Below are positions 1 through 6,652 of a stretch of 8,915 nucleotides of DNA, piece by piece. Source of the DNA: an uncultured Flammeovirgaceae bacterium (GTDB lineage: Bacteria > Bacteroidota > Bacteroidia > Cytophagales > Cyclobacteriaceae). The notes beneath the pieces are model-generated. The model had not been told where the DNA came from and did not search any database. It worked only from the letters and a program-made list of their open reading frames with translations. A program made the translations under genes and the position numbers. The first letter of the stretch is position 1. Each line of letters starts with the position of its first letter. Where the stretch lies: contig CAKZPJ010000055.1 in the NCBI GenBank assembly GCA_937138955.1, positions 1-8,915 of the forward strand, in the 5' to 3' direction.

Positions 1-990
1 AGCTTCTCGTCCATCTCGCCCAGCACGTCCGGTTTCCTGATAATACCCTTCTAATGATTTAGGCACATTATAGTGAATAACAAAGCGCACATCAGGCTTG
101 TCAATTCCCATACCGAAAGCAATAGTAGCGACAATTACATCAACATCTTCGTTCAGAAATGCATCCTGATTCCGCACTCGAACATTTGCGTCTAAACCGG
201 CGTGGTAGGGAGCAGCTTTAATACCGTTTACCTGAAGAAATTGGGCGATTTCTTCCACCTTTTTGCGACTCAAACAGTAAATGATTCCTGATTTGCCTGG
301 ATATTGCTTAATAAATTTGATGAGCTGCTTTTTGATCTGGGTCTTCGGACGCACATCATAATACAGGTTCGGGCGATTAAACGAAGATTTATATAAATCA
401 GCTTCTTCCATCTGAAGGTTTCGCTGAATATCTAACTGTACTTTGGGGGTAGCGGTGGCTGTTAAGGCAATCACCGGAACGTTATCTTTCAGTTGTGAAA
501 TGATATACTTGATACGCCGATATTCAGGCCGGAAATCGTGTCCCCATTCTGAAATACAATGCGCTTCATCTACCGCTACGAAAGAAATATTGGCTTCTCG
601 CAGGAATTTTATATTCTCCTCTTTGGTTAATGACTCTGGCGCTACGTACAGTAATTTAGTCTTACCTTTCAGTGTATCGCTTCTAACCTTATTAATTTCG
701 GTCTTACTCAGTGTTGAGTTCAGGAACCGAGCATCAATATTAAAGCCATTGAGCTGGTCTACCTGATTTTTCATCAGGGCAATTAGGGGAGAAATGACGA
801 TAGCCGTGCCCGGTTGTAATAGAGCAGGCAACTGGTAGCAGAGTGATTTTCCGGCACCAGTAGGCATAATGACGAATGTATTATGACGGTTTAAAATATT
901 TTCAATGATAGCTTCCTGATTTCCGCGAAAATGGTTGAAGCCAAAATATTGTTTAAGGGCAGCTTGTAGATCAATTGTTTGCTCTACCAT
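1..990 (-). CDS. recQ: ATP-dependent DNA helicase RecQ, N-terminal part (runs off left edge)
   Basis: RecQ is a superfamily 2 3'-5' DNA helicase that acts in recombination repair and at stalled forks. The minus strand is open from ATG 988-990 to the edge, giving 330 residues with no stop. All the helicase-core motifs are in order: motif 0 FRGNQ (21-25), Walker A MPTGAGKS (42-49), DEAH (141-144), the RecQ aromatic-rich loop [10 protein letters not shown] (145-154), TATAT (177-181), FGMGIDKPD (292-300) and motif [12 protein letters not shown] (318-327). The zinc-binding/RQC and HRDC domains expected in a full RecQ lie outside the window. An upstream ATG at 38 bases is out of frame, and the first residues match usual RecQ starts, so the start is well supported. 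The gene is transcribed divergently from the nucleotidyltransferase-like gene at 1229. The family call is near certain; which RecQ paralogue it is cannot be told. Confidence 0.97.
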   Translation of the reverse strand, partial: MVEQTIDLQAALKQYFGFNHFRGNQEAIIENILNRHNTFVIMPTGAGKSLCYQLPALLQPGTAIVISPLIALMKNQVDQLNGFNIDARFLNSTLSKTEINKVRSDTLKGKTKLLYVAPESLTKEENIKFLREANISFVAVDEAHCISEWGHDFRPEYRRIKYIISQLKDNVPVIALTATATPKVQLDIQRNLQMEEADLYKSSFNRPNLYYDVRPKTQIKKQLIKFIKQYPGKSGIIYCLSRKKVEEIAQFLQVNGIKAAPYHAGLDANVRVRNQDAFLNEDVDVIVATIAFGMGIDKPDVRFVIHYNVPKSLEGYYQETGRAGRDGREA

Positions 991-1066
991 TGGATAAGAA
1001 GATGTGTTACGAAAAAAACCAACGCCATGTTTGACCGTTGGTCTTTCTGGATAGTGAATACTTTTA

Positions 1067-1097
1067 TGAAGATAATAGTTTGCCGAGTTATTACAAA
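1067..1097 (-). promoter_or_regulatory. Possible Bacteroidota-type promoter for recQ
   Basis: Read on the minus strand there is TTTG (1097-1094), a 19-base spacer, then TATCTTCA (1074-1067). This resembles the Bacteroidota -33 TTG / -7 TAnnTTTG pattern, with the last two -7 bases not matching. It would give a leader of roughly 70 bases before the recQ ATG. It is a motif match only, in AT-rich DNA where chance matches are common. Confidence 0.3.
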
Positions 1098-1166
1098 ATA
1101 TATAGCGAATTTGTTCTTTTATTAAAATATTTTCAAAAGAATTCTCGGTATCAGGCAAAGGAAGGG

Positions 1167-1197
1167 TTGCTTTGTGAACTACCGCAAGTTATATTCG
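1167..1197 (+). promoter_or_regulatory. Possible promoter for the ManC-like gene
   Basis: TTG at 1167-1169 and TATATTCG at 1190-1197 are separated by 20 bases, close to the Bacteroidota TTG/TAnnTTTG consensus with one -7 mismatch. The site is about 30 bases upstream of ATG 1229, in the spacer shared with divergent recQ. Support is limited to motif and spacing. Confidence 0.3.
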
Positions 1198-1228
1198 CTA
1201 GTTGGAATAGTGGATATTTCACTTTACT

Positions 1229-2314
1229 ATGGCACGGAACAACAATTTTGTGGTTATCACTACGGGCAGTCACTCCACGTCGGACTTCTGGCCGTTTAGC
1301 CGCAAGAACATGCCTAAGCCGTTTCTGGATTTGCTAGGTACTGGAAAGTCGCTACTTCAATTGACCTACGATCGATGTATTGCTCTTTGCGGCGAAAAGC
1401 GGATCATGGTAGCTACTACTAAGCCTTACGTTAACTTAGTAAAAGAGCAGCTCCCTCAACTGTCAGAGCAACAAATTTTGATTGAACCTATTAATCGGGG
1501 AGCAGCGATTTGTGTAGCCTACGCGGCCTATAAAATTAGACAGCTAGACCCCTCTACTGTTATTACGATGATACCCGCCGATCACGCTATTTTTGGCGAG
1601 ATCGCCTTTTTGCGAGATATTGGCAAAGCATTAGATACGGCCGCTTCTGATCCGAAAAAATTATTAATTGTAGGCATTAAACCGTCCAAACCCGAAACAC
1701 GCTATCGTTACATTCAGTACCACTACAATAGTGGCGGGACTATCAAAAAAATAAAAACGCTTACTGATAAACCGCAAATTGAGTTGGCTAATCTGCTCGT
1801 CAATAGTGGCGACTTTGTGTGGAATACTGATATTTATGTTTGGCACGTGAATGCTATCATTGAAGCGGTAGAAACATATCTACCCGAAGTAGCCGAGGTT
1901 TTTTCAAGTGGCTTGTCGCAGTACGGTACCGATCAAGAATCTTTCTTTTTAAAAAATGCCTATTCGCAGTGTAAAAATACTGCGTTAAGCTACGGTATTC
2001 TGGAAAAAACTAATAACCATTACGTACTGCTGGGTAACTTTAACTGGTCGGCAATTGACTCTTGGCAAGCTCTTTTTTCACTAAAAACATCGGGGAACGA
2101 GGAAAATACGGTAGAAGCTAACGCCGTTTCCATCCAAAGTAAGAGCTGTTTTATTAAAAGTACTGATGGCAAATTGATTATTGTCCATAGCCTACACGAT
2201 TATTTGGTAGCTGATAGTCCCGATGTACTACTCATTTGCCCTAAAACAGAAGTAGAGCAACTAAAACAGATTATGAAGGAAGCCGAAGATCAGAAAGGCG
2301 AGGATTATACATGA
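1229..2314 (+). CDS. Mannose-1-phosphate guanylyltransferase-like protein with degraded active site
   Basis: The 361 residues align along their whole length with ManC/CpsB-type sugar-nucleotide pyrophosphorylases, which make GDP-mannose from GTP and mannose-1-phosphate. Fold landmarks are kept: WPFSR (21-25), PKPFLDLLGTGKSLLQ (29-44), PADH (116-119), GIKPSKPETRYRYIQY (149-164), SYGILEK (254-260) and a C-terminal DYLV/DVLLICPK region. The catalytic loops are changed. The family GGxGSRxWP loop reads TTGSHSTSDFWP (11-22), RNTAP reads RGAAI (90-94), GYGYI reads RYRYI (158-162), EKP reads DKP (180-182), WNSGIF reads WNTDIY (198-203) and WSDLGTW reads WSAIDSW (273-279). Conserved nucleotide-binding glycines, the loop arginine and a metal-binding aspartate are therefore absent, although the frame is intact. 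I infer a non-catalytic or repurposed paralogue; loss of activity is not proven. The ATG at 1229 puts the first beta strand (FVVI) at residue 7, as in the family. Confidence 0.85.
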   Translation: MARNNNFVVITTGSHSTSDFWPFSRKNMPKPFLDLLGTGKSLLQLTYDRCIALCGEKRIMVATTKPYVNLVKEQLPQLSEQQILIEPINRGAAICVAYAAYKIRQLDPSTVITMIPADHAIFGEIAFLRDIGKALDTAASDPKKLLIVGIKPSKPETRYRYIQYHYNSGGTIKKIKTLTDKPQIELANLLVNSGDFVWNTDIYVWHVNAIIEAVETYLPEVAEVFSSGLSQYGTDQESFFLKNAYSQCKNTALSYGILEKTNNHYVLLGNFNWSAIDSWQALFSLKTSGNEENTVEANAVSIQSKSCFIKSTDGKLIIVHSLHDYLVADSPDVLLICPKTEVEQLKQIMKEAEDQKGEDYT

Positions 2315-2355
2315 TAGGTTTGTGAAAGTTGCCTAATCTTGAATCATTAAACCCG

Positions 2356-3006
2356 TCACAAATTCTCTACCTGCTGGTCTAACCATCTCTTTACATCGGC
2401 AAAGCACAACTGATTCACCTCGTGCCCCATTGTGTATTCCTTAAATTCGTAGTTGAACTGGTGCTGTTGAAGGTAATTAGCGGCAGAGCGTCCTAAGTAA
2501 ATAGGTAGTACCGAATCATTGGTGCCGTGGGTAGCTAGAATTTTTAATTGCTGGTGGGCTGGGGTAACGGACTTTTTAGGCGTAGTTTCATTAAGAATAT
2601 ATCCACTCATAGCGACCAACCCCGTTATTTTTTCCGGATTGGCTAATGCGGTAGCGTAGCTCATCATGGCTCCCTGGCTGAAGCCGGCTAAGTAAACATG
2701 ATTTAAATCGGGGTGATACTTTTGCACAATCTCGTCTAAAAAAAGAGTGAATTGCTGACGAGCTTCATAAACTTGTCCAATATTAGGTTTAGGAACGCCC
2801 CTGGAGAAATCAATAGTAAACCAAGCGTATCCGCCATAGTCGTAGGGTAGGGGAGCTCGCACACTAATAATTAGGTAGCGAGGATCTAGTTGGGGAGCAA
2901 ATGAAAACAAGTCCTGTTCATTGCTACCTAACCCATGCAGTAATATAAGCAATGGAGGATTTTTGGAGGCCACCCGAGGTGGTTGACTAATATAGTGTAG
3001 TGACAT
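2356..3006 (-). CDS. Alpha/beta-hydrolase esterase (phospholipase/carboxylesterase family)
   Basis: This is a 216-residue serine hydrolase of the phospholipase/carboxylesterase (Abhydrolase_2, YpfH/EstB-like) family, which hydrolyses short acyl esters and sometimes acyl-thioesters. The oxyanion-hole motif HGLGSNE is at 24-30. The nucleophile elbow GFSQG has Ser110. The acid is Asp164 in HGTNDSVLP, and the base is His195 in MGHEV. The length is typical of the family. No signal peptide is seen, so it is likely cytoplasmic. The gene converges on the ManC-like gene with 41 bases between stop codons and is divergent from the oxidoreductase at 3151. AGAAGATA at 3012-3019 (TATCTTCT on the minus strand) is a weak -7-like motif, but it is too close to the ATG to be convincing. 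The family call is strong; the natural substrate is unknown. Confidence 0.93.
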   Translation of the reverse strand: MSLHYISQPPRVASKNPPLLILLHGLGSNEQDLFSFAPQLDPRYLIISVRAPLPYDYGGYAWFTIDFSRGVPKPNIGQVYEARQQFTLFLDEIVQKYHPDLNHVYLAGFSQGAMMSYATALANPEKITGLVAMSGYILNETTPKKSVTPAHQQLKILATHGTNDSVLPIYLGRSAANYLQQHQFNYEFKEYTMGHEVNQLCFADVKRWLDQQVENL

Positions 3007-3150
3007 AACTTAGAAGATATAAATTGTATTACGGTGCGAAGTATTAGGGTGTTATAATTCTTCCTACAGGAGTTTTAAGTAATTTTGAACTTAATCATAA
3101 AATATAACGACGCGCAACGGTCGCTGCAACACCAAAAACTATCTAAGCCT

Positions 3151-4140
3151 ATGCAACCAGTTAAATTCGGAGTGCTCGGAGTTTCCGGTTTCTTCACCAA
3201 AAAAATTGTAATACCCACCGCTAAATCGACACTCATTCAGTGGGCGGGCATCGCCTCCCGCTCTTTAGAGCGATCCCAGAAGGCTGCGGAAATTTATAAT
3301 ATTACCCAGGCCTACGGTTCTTACGAAGAACTACTAGCCGATGAATCTATAGAAGCTGTATACATTCCGCTGCCTAATCATGTACACGCTGAATGGATTA
3401 AAAAAGTGGCTGATGCCGGTAAACACGTTCTGTGCGAAAAACCGCTGGCTTTATCTGCCGAAGAAGCGCAGGAAGCTATTGAGTACGCTGAAGCAAAGGG
3501 AGTAAAGGTAATGGAAGCATTTATGTACCGCTTCCATCCGCAGTGGCAACACGTGCTGGAGCTAATTCGGATGAAGGAGATCGGCACGGTACAACTGGTG
3601 CAAACCTTTTTTGGCTACAATAACACCGACCCCAGCAATATTCGCAACCAATCCGATAAAGGTGGCGGGGCACTATACGATATTGGCTGCTATGCGGTGT
3701 CGGCTAGTAGATTCTTACTGCAAGCCGAACCCCAACGAGTGCTAAGTTTAACTACGAAGCATGGTGACTTTAAAACGGACGTATTGTCTTCGGGTACGCT
3801 AGACTTTGGTGATGCGCGAGCGCAATTTACCGTAGCTACCCAAACCTTCCCCTACCAACGAGTTATGGTGCACGGCAGTAGTGGCGTCATTTCTATCGAG
3901 ATACCGTTTAACACTCCGGCTGATGTATCGGCTAAAGTAACAGTAACTACCAGCGTAGGTACGCGAGTAGTAGAGTTAGGTGCAGTAGATCAGTATATTG
4001 TGGAATTTGAAGCGTTTGCCCGCGCTATTCGCGAAGATACTGCCGTGCCCACAGCTTCTAATGATGCGGTTAATAATATGCGGGTGCTGGATGGGCTACT
4101 CGAGTCAGGGCGTACTGGGCATTGGGTTTCGCTTCAATAA
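3151..4140 (+). CDS. Gfo/Idh/MocA-family NAD(P)-dependent oxidoreductase
   Basis: The family oxidises or reduces sugars, inositols and their derivatives using NAD(P). From ATG 3151 the protein has 329 residues. It begins directly with the Rossmann strand and glycine loop KFGVLGVSG (5-13). It then has the signature CEKPLALS with catalytic-type Lys97 (EKP at 96-98), YRFHPQW (126-132) and GGGALYDIGCY (172-182). Tyr182 is in the place where glucose-fructose oxidoreductase and dihydrodiol dehydrogenase-like members carry an active-site tyrosine instead of the DxGxH histidine. The closest subgroup by style is the D-xylose/dihydrodiol dehydrogenase-like one. A TTG at 3085, twelve bases after AGGAG (3068-3072), would add 22 residues. 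That extension looks unlike the family and has no signal peptide, so I prefer the ATG. The substrate cannot be assigned. Confidence 0.92.
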   Translation: MQPVKFGVLGVSGFFTKKIVIPTAKSTLIQWAGIASRSLERSQKAAEIYNITQAYGSYEELLADESIEAVYIPLPNHVHAEWIKKVADAGKHVLCEKPLALSAEEAQEAIEYAEAKGVKVMEAFMYRFHPQWQHVLELIRMKEIGTVQLVQTFFGYNNTDPSNIRNQSDKGGGALYDIGCYAVSASRFLLQAEPQRVLSLTTKHGDFKTDVLSSGTLDFGDARAQFTVATQTFPYQRVMVHGSSGVISIEIPFNTPADVSAKVTVTTSVGTRVVELGAVDQYIVEFEAFARAIREDTAVPTASNDAVNNMRVLDGLLESGRTGHWVSLQ

Positions 4141-4165
4141 TATGTGATAAGATAACTGCTTTAAC

Positions 4166-4433
4166 ATGAAGATGAAATCCTTCGTTTTGCTTGTTTTTCT
4201 TTTGTTGGTTCCCTTCTCTCTGAACTTTATTAGGGGGAGAGATAAACTAGTTACGGTTGGAAGGGCTGACTCGAGCTTTAAGAAGAAGCCGAATCATAAC
4301 CTCAGAGGAAATTCGCGAGATAGGTAAACTATATCGTGCTCAGTTCAAGCAAAAAGGGGCAGTGAGCAGAGAAGATATTATAAATATGTTGGTGGAAGTT
4401 ACTCAGGATAAAGTGAAGGATGTACCTGAATAA
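4166..4433 (+). pseudogene. Small exported-protein gene, apparently frameshifted
   Basis: ATG 4166 opens 53 codons to TAA 4325-4327. They start with a signal peptide or membrane anchor: KMK, then a run of Val/Leu/Phe to about residue 21. The +1 frame is open from 4251 to TAA 4431-4433. It encodes a charged, helical, protein-like stretch including ITSEEIREIGKLYRAQFKQK and a terminal KVKDVPE, but has no ATG until near its end. The simplest reading is one small secreted or membrane-anchored protein of about 85-90 residues. A one-base shift would lie somewhere in 4251-4325, possibly near the AAG repeats at 4280-4290. I recognise no family. Two unrelated small ORFs, or a sequencing indel, are alternatives. 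The gene starts 25 bases after the oxidoreductase stop, so it could share that transcript. Confidence 0.4.
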
Positions 4434-4454
4434 ACATCGTGGGAAGTAATCAGA

Positions 4455-4748
4455 ATGAAATTGACTAAAGAGTGGCGAAGGTTGATAAAAGGCTCTGATG
4501 AGACTAATATTTCTGAACCAGCGTTTGCTGGCTACTGGAATATAGAATCTTCTCCCGAAGAAATTCTAAATGAATACGAAACAGTGCTAACAATCTTTCT
4601 CCGGTGCGGGCTATTGACTAAGAAGGAGAAAAATAGGGTTAAAGAACAGCTATACGACTATCAGATACTATTTCGCTCTAGCTTCTTTGAGCAATGCCAA
4701 TTGGCTGTAGATGGACAAAATAGAAGCAATACAAGCCCACAATACTGA
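4455..4748 (+). CDS. Hypothetical protein, 97 residues
   Basis: I do not recognise this protein. It is a mostly helical, charged 97-residue soluble protein without a signal peptide. It starts MKLTKEWRRLIKG and has a central FLRCGLLTKKEKNRVKEQL segment and aromatic patches (AFAGYWN, YDYQILF). A Shine-Dalgarno-like GGGAAG (4441-4446) sits eight bases before the ATG, unusual for this window and supportive of translation. It lies 21 bases after the frameshifted small gene, in the same direction, so the two may have been cotranscribed. Whether it is a living gene or part of the neighbouring decay cannot be told from one sequence. Confidence 0.55.
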   Translation: MKLTKEWRRLIKGSDETNISEPAFAGYWNIESSPEEILNEYETVLTIFLRCGLLTKKEKNRVKEQLYDYQILFRSSFFEQCQLAVDGQNRSNTSPQY

Positions 4749-4858
4749 ACGGTTTTATCAGTGAATAGTGTTAGAAGAAAAATGAATAATCTATCGGTTT
4801 GAACAATATCACTGCCTTTAGTGTCTTACCGATTCGAACTACCGAAAAACAACCATCG

Positions 4859-5962
4859 ATGAGATTCAACGCCCCACTACTATTTCTATTAGGCATCGGT
4901 TTTTTCTCTTGCCAGACTGAAAATTCTAAACAGAATGAAGCACCCGCCAACACCCAGACGGTTGTTCAGGAAACTTCTTCGCAAACCAACGTACTAACTT
5001 CAGCTAGACCCGACGGAGAAAATCCCGAAGGGATGGTGTGGATACCCGGTGGGCAGTTCATTATGGGAAGCGACCACGAGACAGCGGCGAATGTTGAAGG
5101 ACCAGCTTATCCAGTAGAAGTATCGGGTTATTGGATGGATACCCACGAAGTGACCAACGCTGAATTTCGTGAGTTTGTAGAAGCAACGGGGTACGTTACT
5201 GTAGCCGAGCGCCCTATCAACTGGGAAGAGATGAAAAAGCAACTTCCTCCCGGCACTCCTAAACCAGCTGACGAAGTGCTTCAGCCGGGTTCGCTAATTT
5301 TTGACCCTCCTAACCACGCCATCCCTTTGCACGATTACTCGCAGTGGTGGTCGTGGAAAATCGGTGCTGATTGGCGGCACCCCAAAGGTCCCGGTAGCTC
5401 TATTGAAGGAAAAGATAACTTTCCGGTCACCCATATTGCTTTTGAGGATGCCCAAGCTTACGCCGAGTGGGCGGGTAAGCGCCTTCCGACTGAGGCTGAG
5501 TACGAATTTGCTGCTCAGGGTGGTACCACCGGTCAAGCTTTTGCCTGGGGTGATGAACTTACACCTTCGGGTAAGTATCTAGCAAATTTCTTTCAAGGGG
5601 ATTTTCCCCACAATAACGTAAGCACCGATGGCTTTGCAGGAGCATCACCCATCAAGAGTTTTCAGCCTAATTCTTACGGACTGTACGACATCATTGGCAA
5701 CGTATGGGAGTGGAGCTCTGATTGGTACCGTCCCGATACTCACGAGCAGCAGAGTAAAATCACCGTATGCCGTAACCCTACTGGCCCCGCCCAAAGCTAC
5801 GATCCGCAAGAGCCACTTACTCCTAAGCGAGTAATCAAAGGTGGTTCTTACCTATGTAGCGATCAGTACTGCTCCAACTACCGCCCCTCCGCCCGTATGG
5901 CCACCGCCGTAGATTCCGGTCAGGAGCATTTGGGCTTTCGGTGTGTGAAGGATGCGGGGTAG
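4859..5962 (+). CDS. Lipoprotein formylglycine-generating enzyme (sulfatase-modifying factor family)
   Basis: FGE converts the active-site cysteine of type I sulfatases (CxPxR) to C-alpha-formylglycine, using copper and oxygen. From ATG 4859 the protein has 367 residues. A short signal peptide ends in the lipobox-like GFFSC, with Cys18 as the lipid anchor. A polar linker precedes the FGE-sulfatase domain, which runs from GMVWIPGGQFIMG (58-70) to the C terminus (HLGFRC). Family landmarks are HEVTNAEF, DWRHPKGP, RLPTEAEYEFAA and GNVWEWSSDWY. The catalytic segment KGGSYLCSDQYCSNYR carries Cys333 and Cys338 with the same spacing as the copper-binding pair of human FGE (Cys336/Cys341). Many FGE-domain relatives lack this pair, so it argues for true FGE chemistry. 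A TTG at 4799 would add 20 residues before the signal peptide, which would spoil it, so ATG 4859 is preferred. No sulfatase is in the window. Confidence 0.92.
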   Translation: MRFNAPLLFLLGIGFFSCQTENSKQNEAPANTQTVVQETSSQTNVLTSARPDGENPEGMVWIPGGQFIMGSDHETAANVEGPAYPVEVSGYWMDTHEVTNAEFREFVEATGYVTVAERPINWEEMKKQLPPGTPKPADEVLQPGSLIFDPPNHAIPLHDYSQWWSWKIGADWRHPKGPGSSIEGKDNFPVTHIAFEDAQAYAEWAGKRLPTEAEYEFAAQGGTTGQAFAWGDELTPSGKYLANFFQGDFPHNNVSTDGFAGASPIKSFQPNSYGLYDIIGNVWEWSSDWYRPDTHEQQSKITVCRNPTGPAQSYDPQEPLTPKRVIKGGSYLCSDQYCSNYRPSARMATAVDSGQEHLGFRCVKDAG

Positions 5963-6105
5963 AACCCCTATAAGCGGTTTATGAGTAAGAGTAAACTTTT
6001 GCTGAAAATTACAGATAGCCCCAAAAATACCTCGTTCAATGAGTTCAAGTCACTGATAGAAGGATTCGGGTTTTCATTAGACAGCACAAAGGGAAATCAT
6101 TAAAT

Positions 6106-6269
6106 TTAGAAGCTGTTTGAGTTAACTCTTCTTGTTTCTTAGGAATCTTTTTCCGCCACTCGTCGGCTTTTTTTCGCACCGTAGCGTAGGCTACGCCACT
6201 CAAAAAGAGCCTAGATTGACAAAAAATCTCTCCTAATAAATCAAAAAATATAACTCAAACAGCTTCTTA
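6106..6269. repeat. TTA target-site duplication flanking the insertion
   Basis: TTA at 6106-6108 and TTA at 6267-6269 directly abut the two inverted-repeat ends. Collapsing them to one copy rejoins the HicA codons (ATT TAT ACT CAT), which independently supports the element boundaries. A 3-bp TNA duplication is known for some IS5-family subgroups (for example ISL2, IS1031). Confidence 0.8.
6109..6266. mobile_element. 158-bp MITE-like element with perfect 16-bp terminal inverted repeats
   Basis: The ends GAAGCTGTTTGAGTTA (6109-6124) and its exact reverse complement (6251-6266) bound a 158-bp segment with no coding capacity. The interior is also an imperfect palindrome. CTTGTTTCTTAGGA on the left pairs with the complement of TCCTAATAAATCAAA on the right, and GGCTTTTTTT with AAAAAGAGCC. 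GCGTAG and CTACGC meet at the centre, so the whole unit could fold into one long hairpin. Size, inverted repeats, target duplication and lack of a transposase fit a miniature inverted-repeat transposable element moved in trans by a full-length relative elsewhere in the genome. No second copy was found by eye in this window. The parent IS family is an inference from the TTA duplication only. Confidence 0.85.
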
Positions 6270-6405
6270 TACTCATCCAGAAATCAATGAACTTATCAAT
6301 ATTCAAAACGTAAATGGTAGTGCTAAGCCCTATCAGATTAGGCAGTTTCTAACACTATCGGAAGGCCACCCGGTTAAAAAGTATAATTTATACTTTAGAG
6401 GAAAC

Positions 6406-6579
6406 ATGAAAGACTATCACATCAATATCTTTTACAGTGATGAAGACGAAGGCTATATTGCCGATATACCAGATTTGGTATCCTGCTCTGCTTTCGGAGA
6501 GACGGCTGATGAAGCATTATCCGAAGTTCTTCTGGCTAAAGATGCTTGGATAGAAGCTGCCAAAGTGAATAAAAAGTAA
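6406..6579 (+). CDS. hicB: HicB-family antitoxin, truncated by an early TAA
   Basis: HicB neutralises HicA through its partial RNase H-like fold. ATG 6406 gives 57 residues, MKDYHINIFYSDEDEGYIAD then IPDL, CSAFGETADEALSEV and AKDAWIEAAK. These match the N-terminal domain of the cyanobacterial/Bacteroidota HicB type closely. After TAA 6577-6579 the same frame continues IPSPKYRLVIYQVSA to a second TAA at 6625-6627. That matches the normal HicB tail (PIPxPKYR, xIYQ), so the first stop is a nonsense mutation that removes about 16 residues. Whether the 57-residue form still folds is unknown. The ATG overlaps the ancestral hicA stop by four bases. With its toxin dead, the antitoxin is free to decay. 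Confidence 0.85.
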   Translation: MKDYHINIFYSDEDEGYIADIPDLVSCSAFGETADEALSEVLLAKDAWIEAAKVNKK

Positions 6580-6652
6580 ATCCCTTCTCCTAAATACCGC
6601 CTGGTAATCTATCAGGTTTCTGCGTAACAGGATAAGCTATACCGTTTCGGTT

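Larger units (their letters stand above)
5981..6409 (+). pseudogene. hicA: hicA toxin gene, disrupted by a MITE-like insertion, a stop codon and a frameshift
   Basis: HicA is a small double-stranded-RNA-binding-fold mRNA interferase, the toxin of type II HicAB modules. The 5' part (ATG 5981) gives 40 residues ending SLDSTKGNH, the approach to the catalytic-His motif (family GSHH). It then meets TAA 6101-6103 and the element at 6109-6266. After the element, translation resumes as IYTHPEINELINIQNVNG, SAKPYQIRQFL, KKYNL, the usual HicA C-terminal half. Deleting the element plus one TTA restores the frame exactly, leaving only the TAA where a residue next to the active His is expected. Near the 3' end the frame that would end in TLEET-TGA (stop 6407-6409) overlaps the hicB ATG by ATGA, as normal for hicAB. 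The distal HicA frame instead runs into hicB, so a one-base indel near 6388-6396 is likely. The gene is non-functional on three counts. Confidence 0.85.

Noticed and set aside
443..766. Plus-strand open frame of 107 codons
   Set aside because: It lies wholly antisense to well-conserved recQ codons and its translation has no family character.
1038..1337. Plus-strand open frame of 99 codons in the recQ / ManC-like spacer
   Set aside because: It overlaps the start of the ManC-like gene in another frame, has a patchwork composition and covers the candidate promoters.
2319..2362. Inverted repeat TTTGTGA / TCACAAA between the convergent genes
   Set aside because: A 7-bp stem with a 30-base loop and no T-run is too weak for a terminator, and chance occurrence is likely.
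5301..5582. Plus-strand open frame inside the FGE gene
   Set aside because: It lies in another frame of a strongly conserved FGE domain and is a shadow of its codon composition.
5956..5968. Hairpin GGGGT-AGA-ACCCC at the FGE stop codon
   Set aside because: A 5-bp stem with a 3-base loop, not followed by a T-run; at most a weak pause site.
6101..6579. Recoding of TAA as sense, since TAA interrupts both hicA and hicB at otherwise conserved frames
   Set aside because: TAA ends the neighbouring oxidoreductase gene normally, and hicA also carries an insertion and a probable frameshift. Ordinary gene decay explains all of it.
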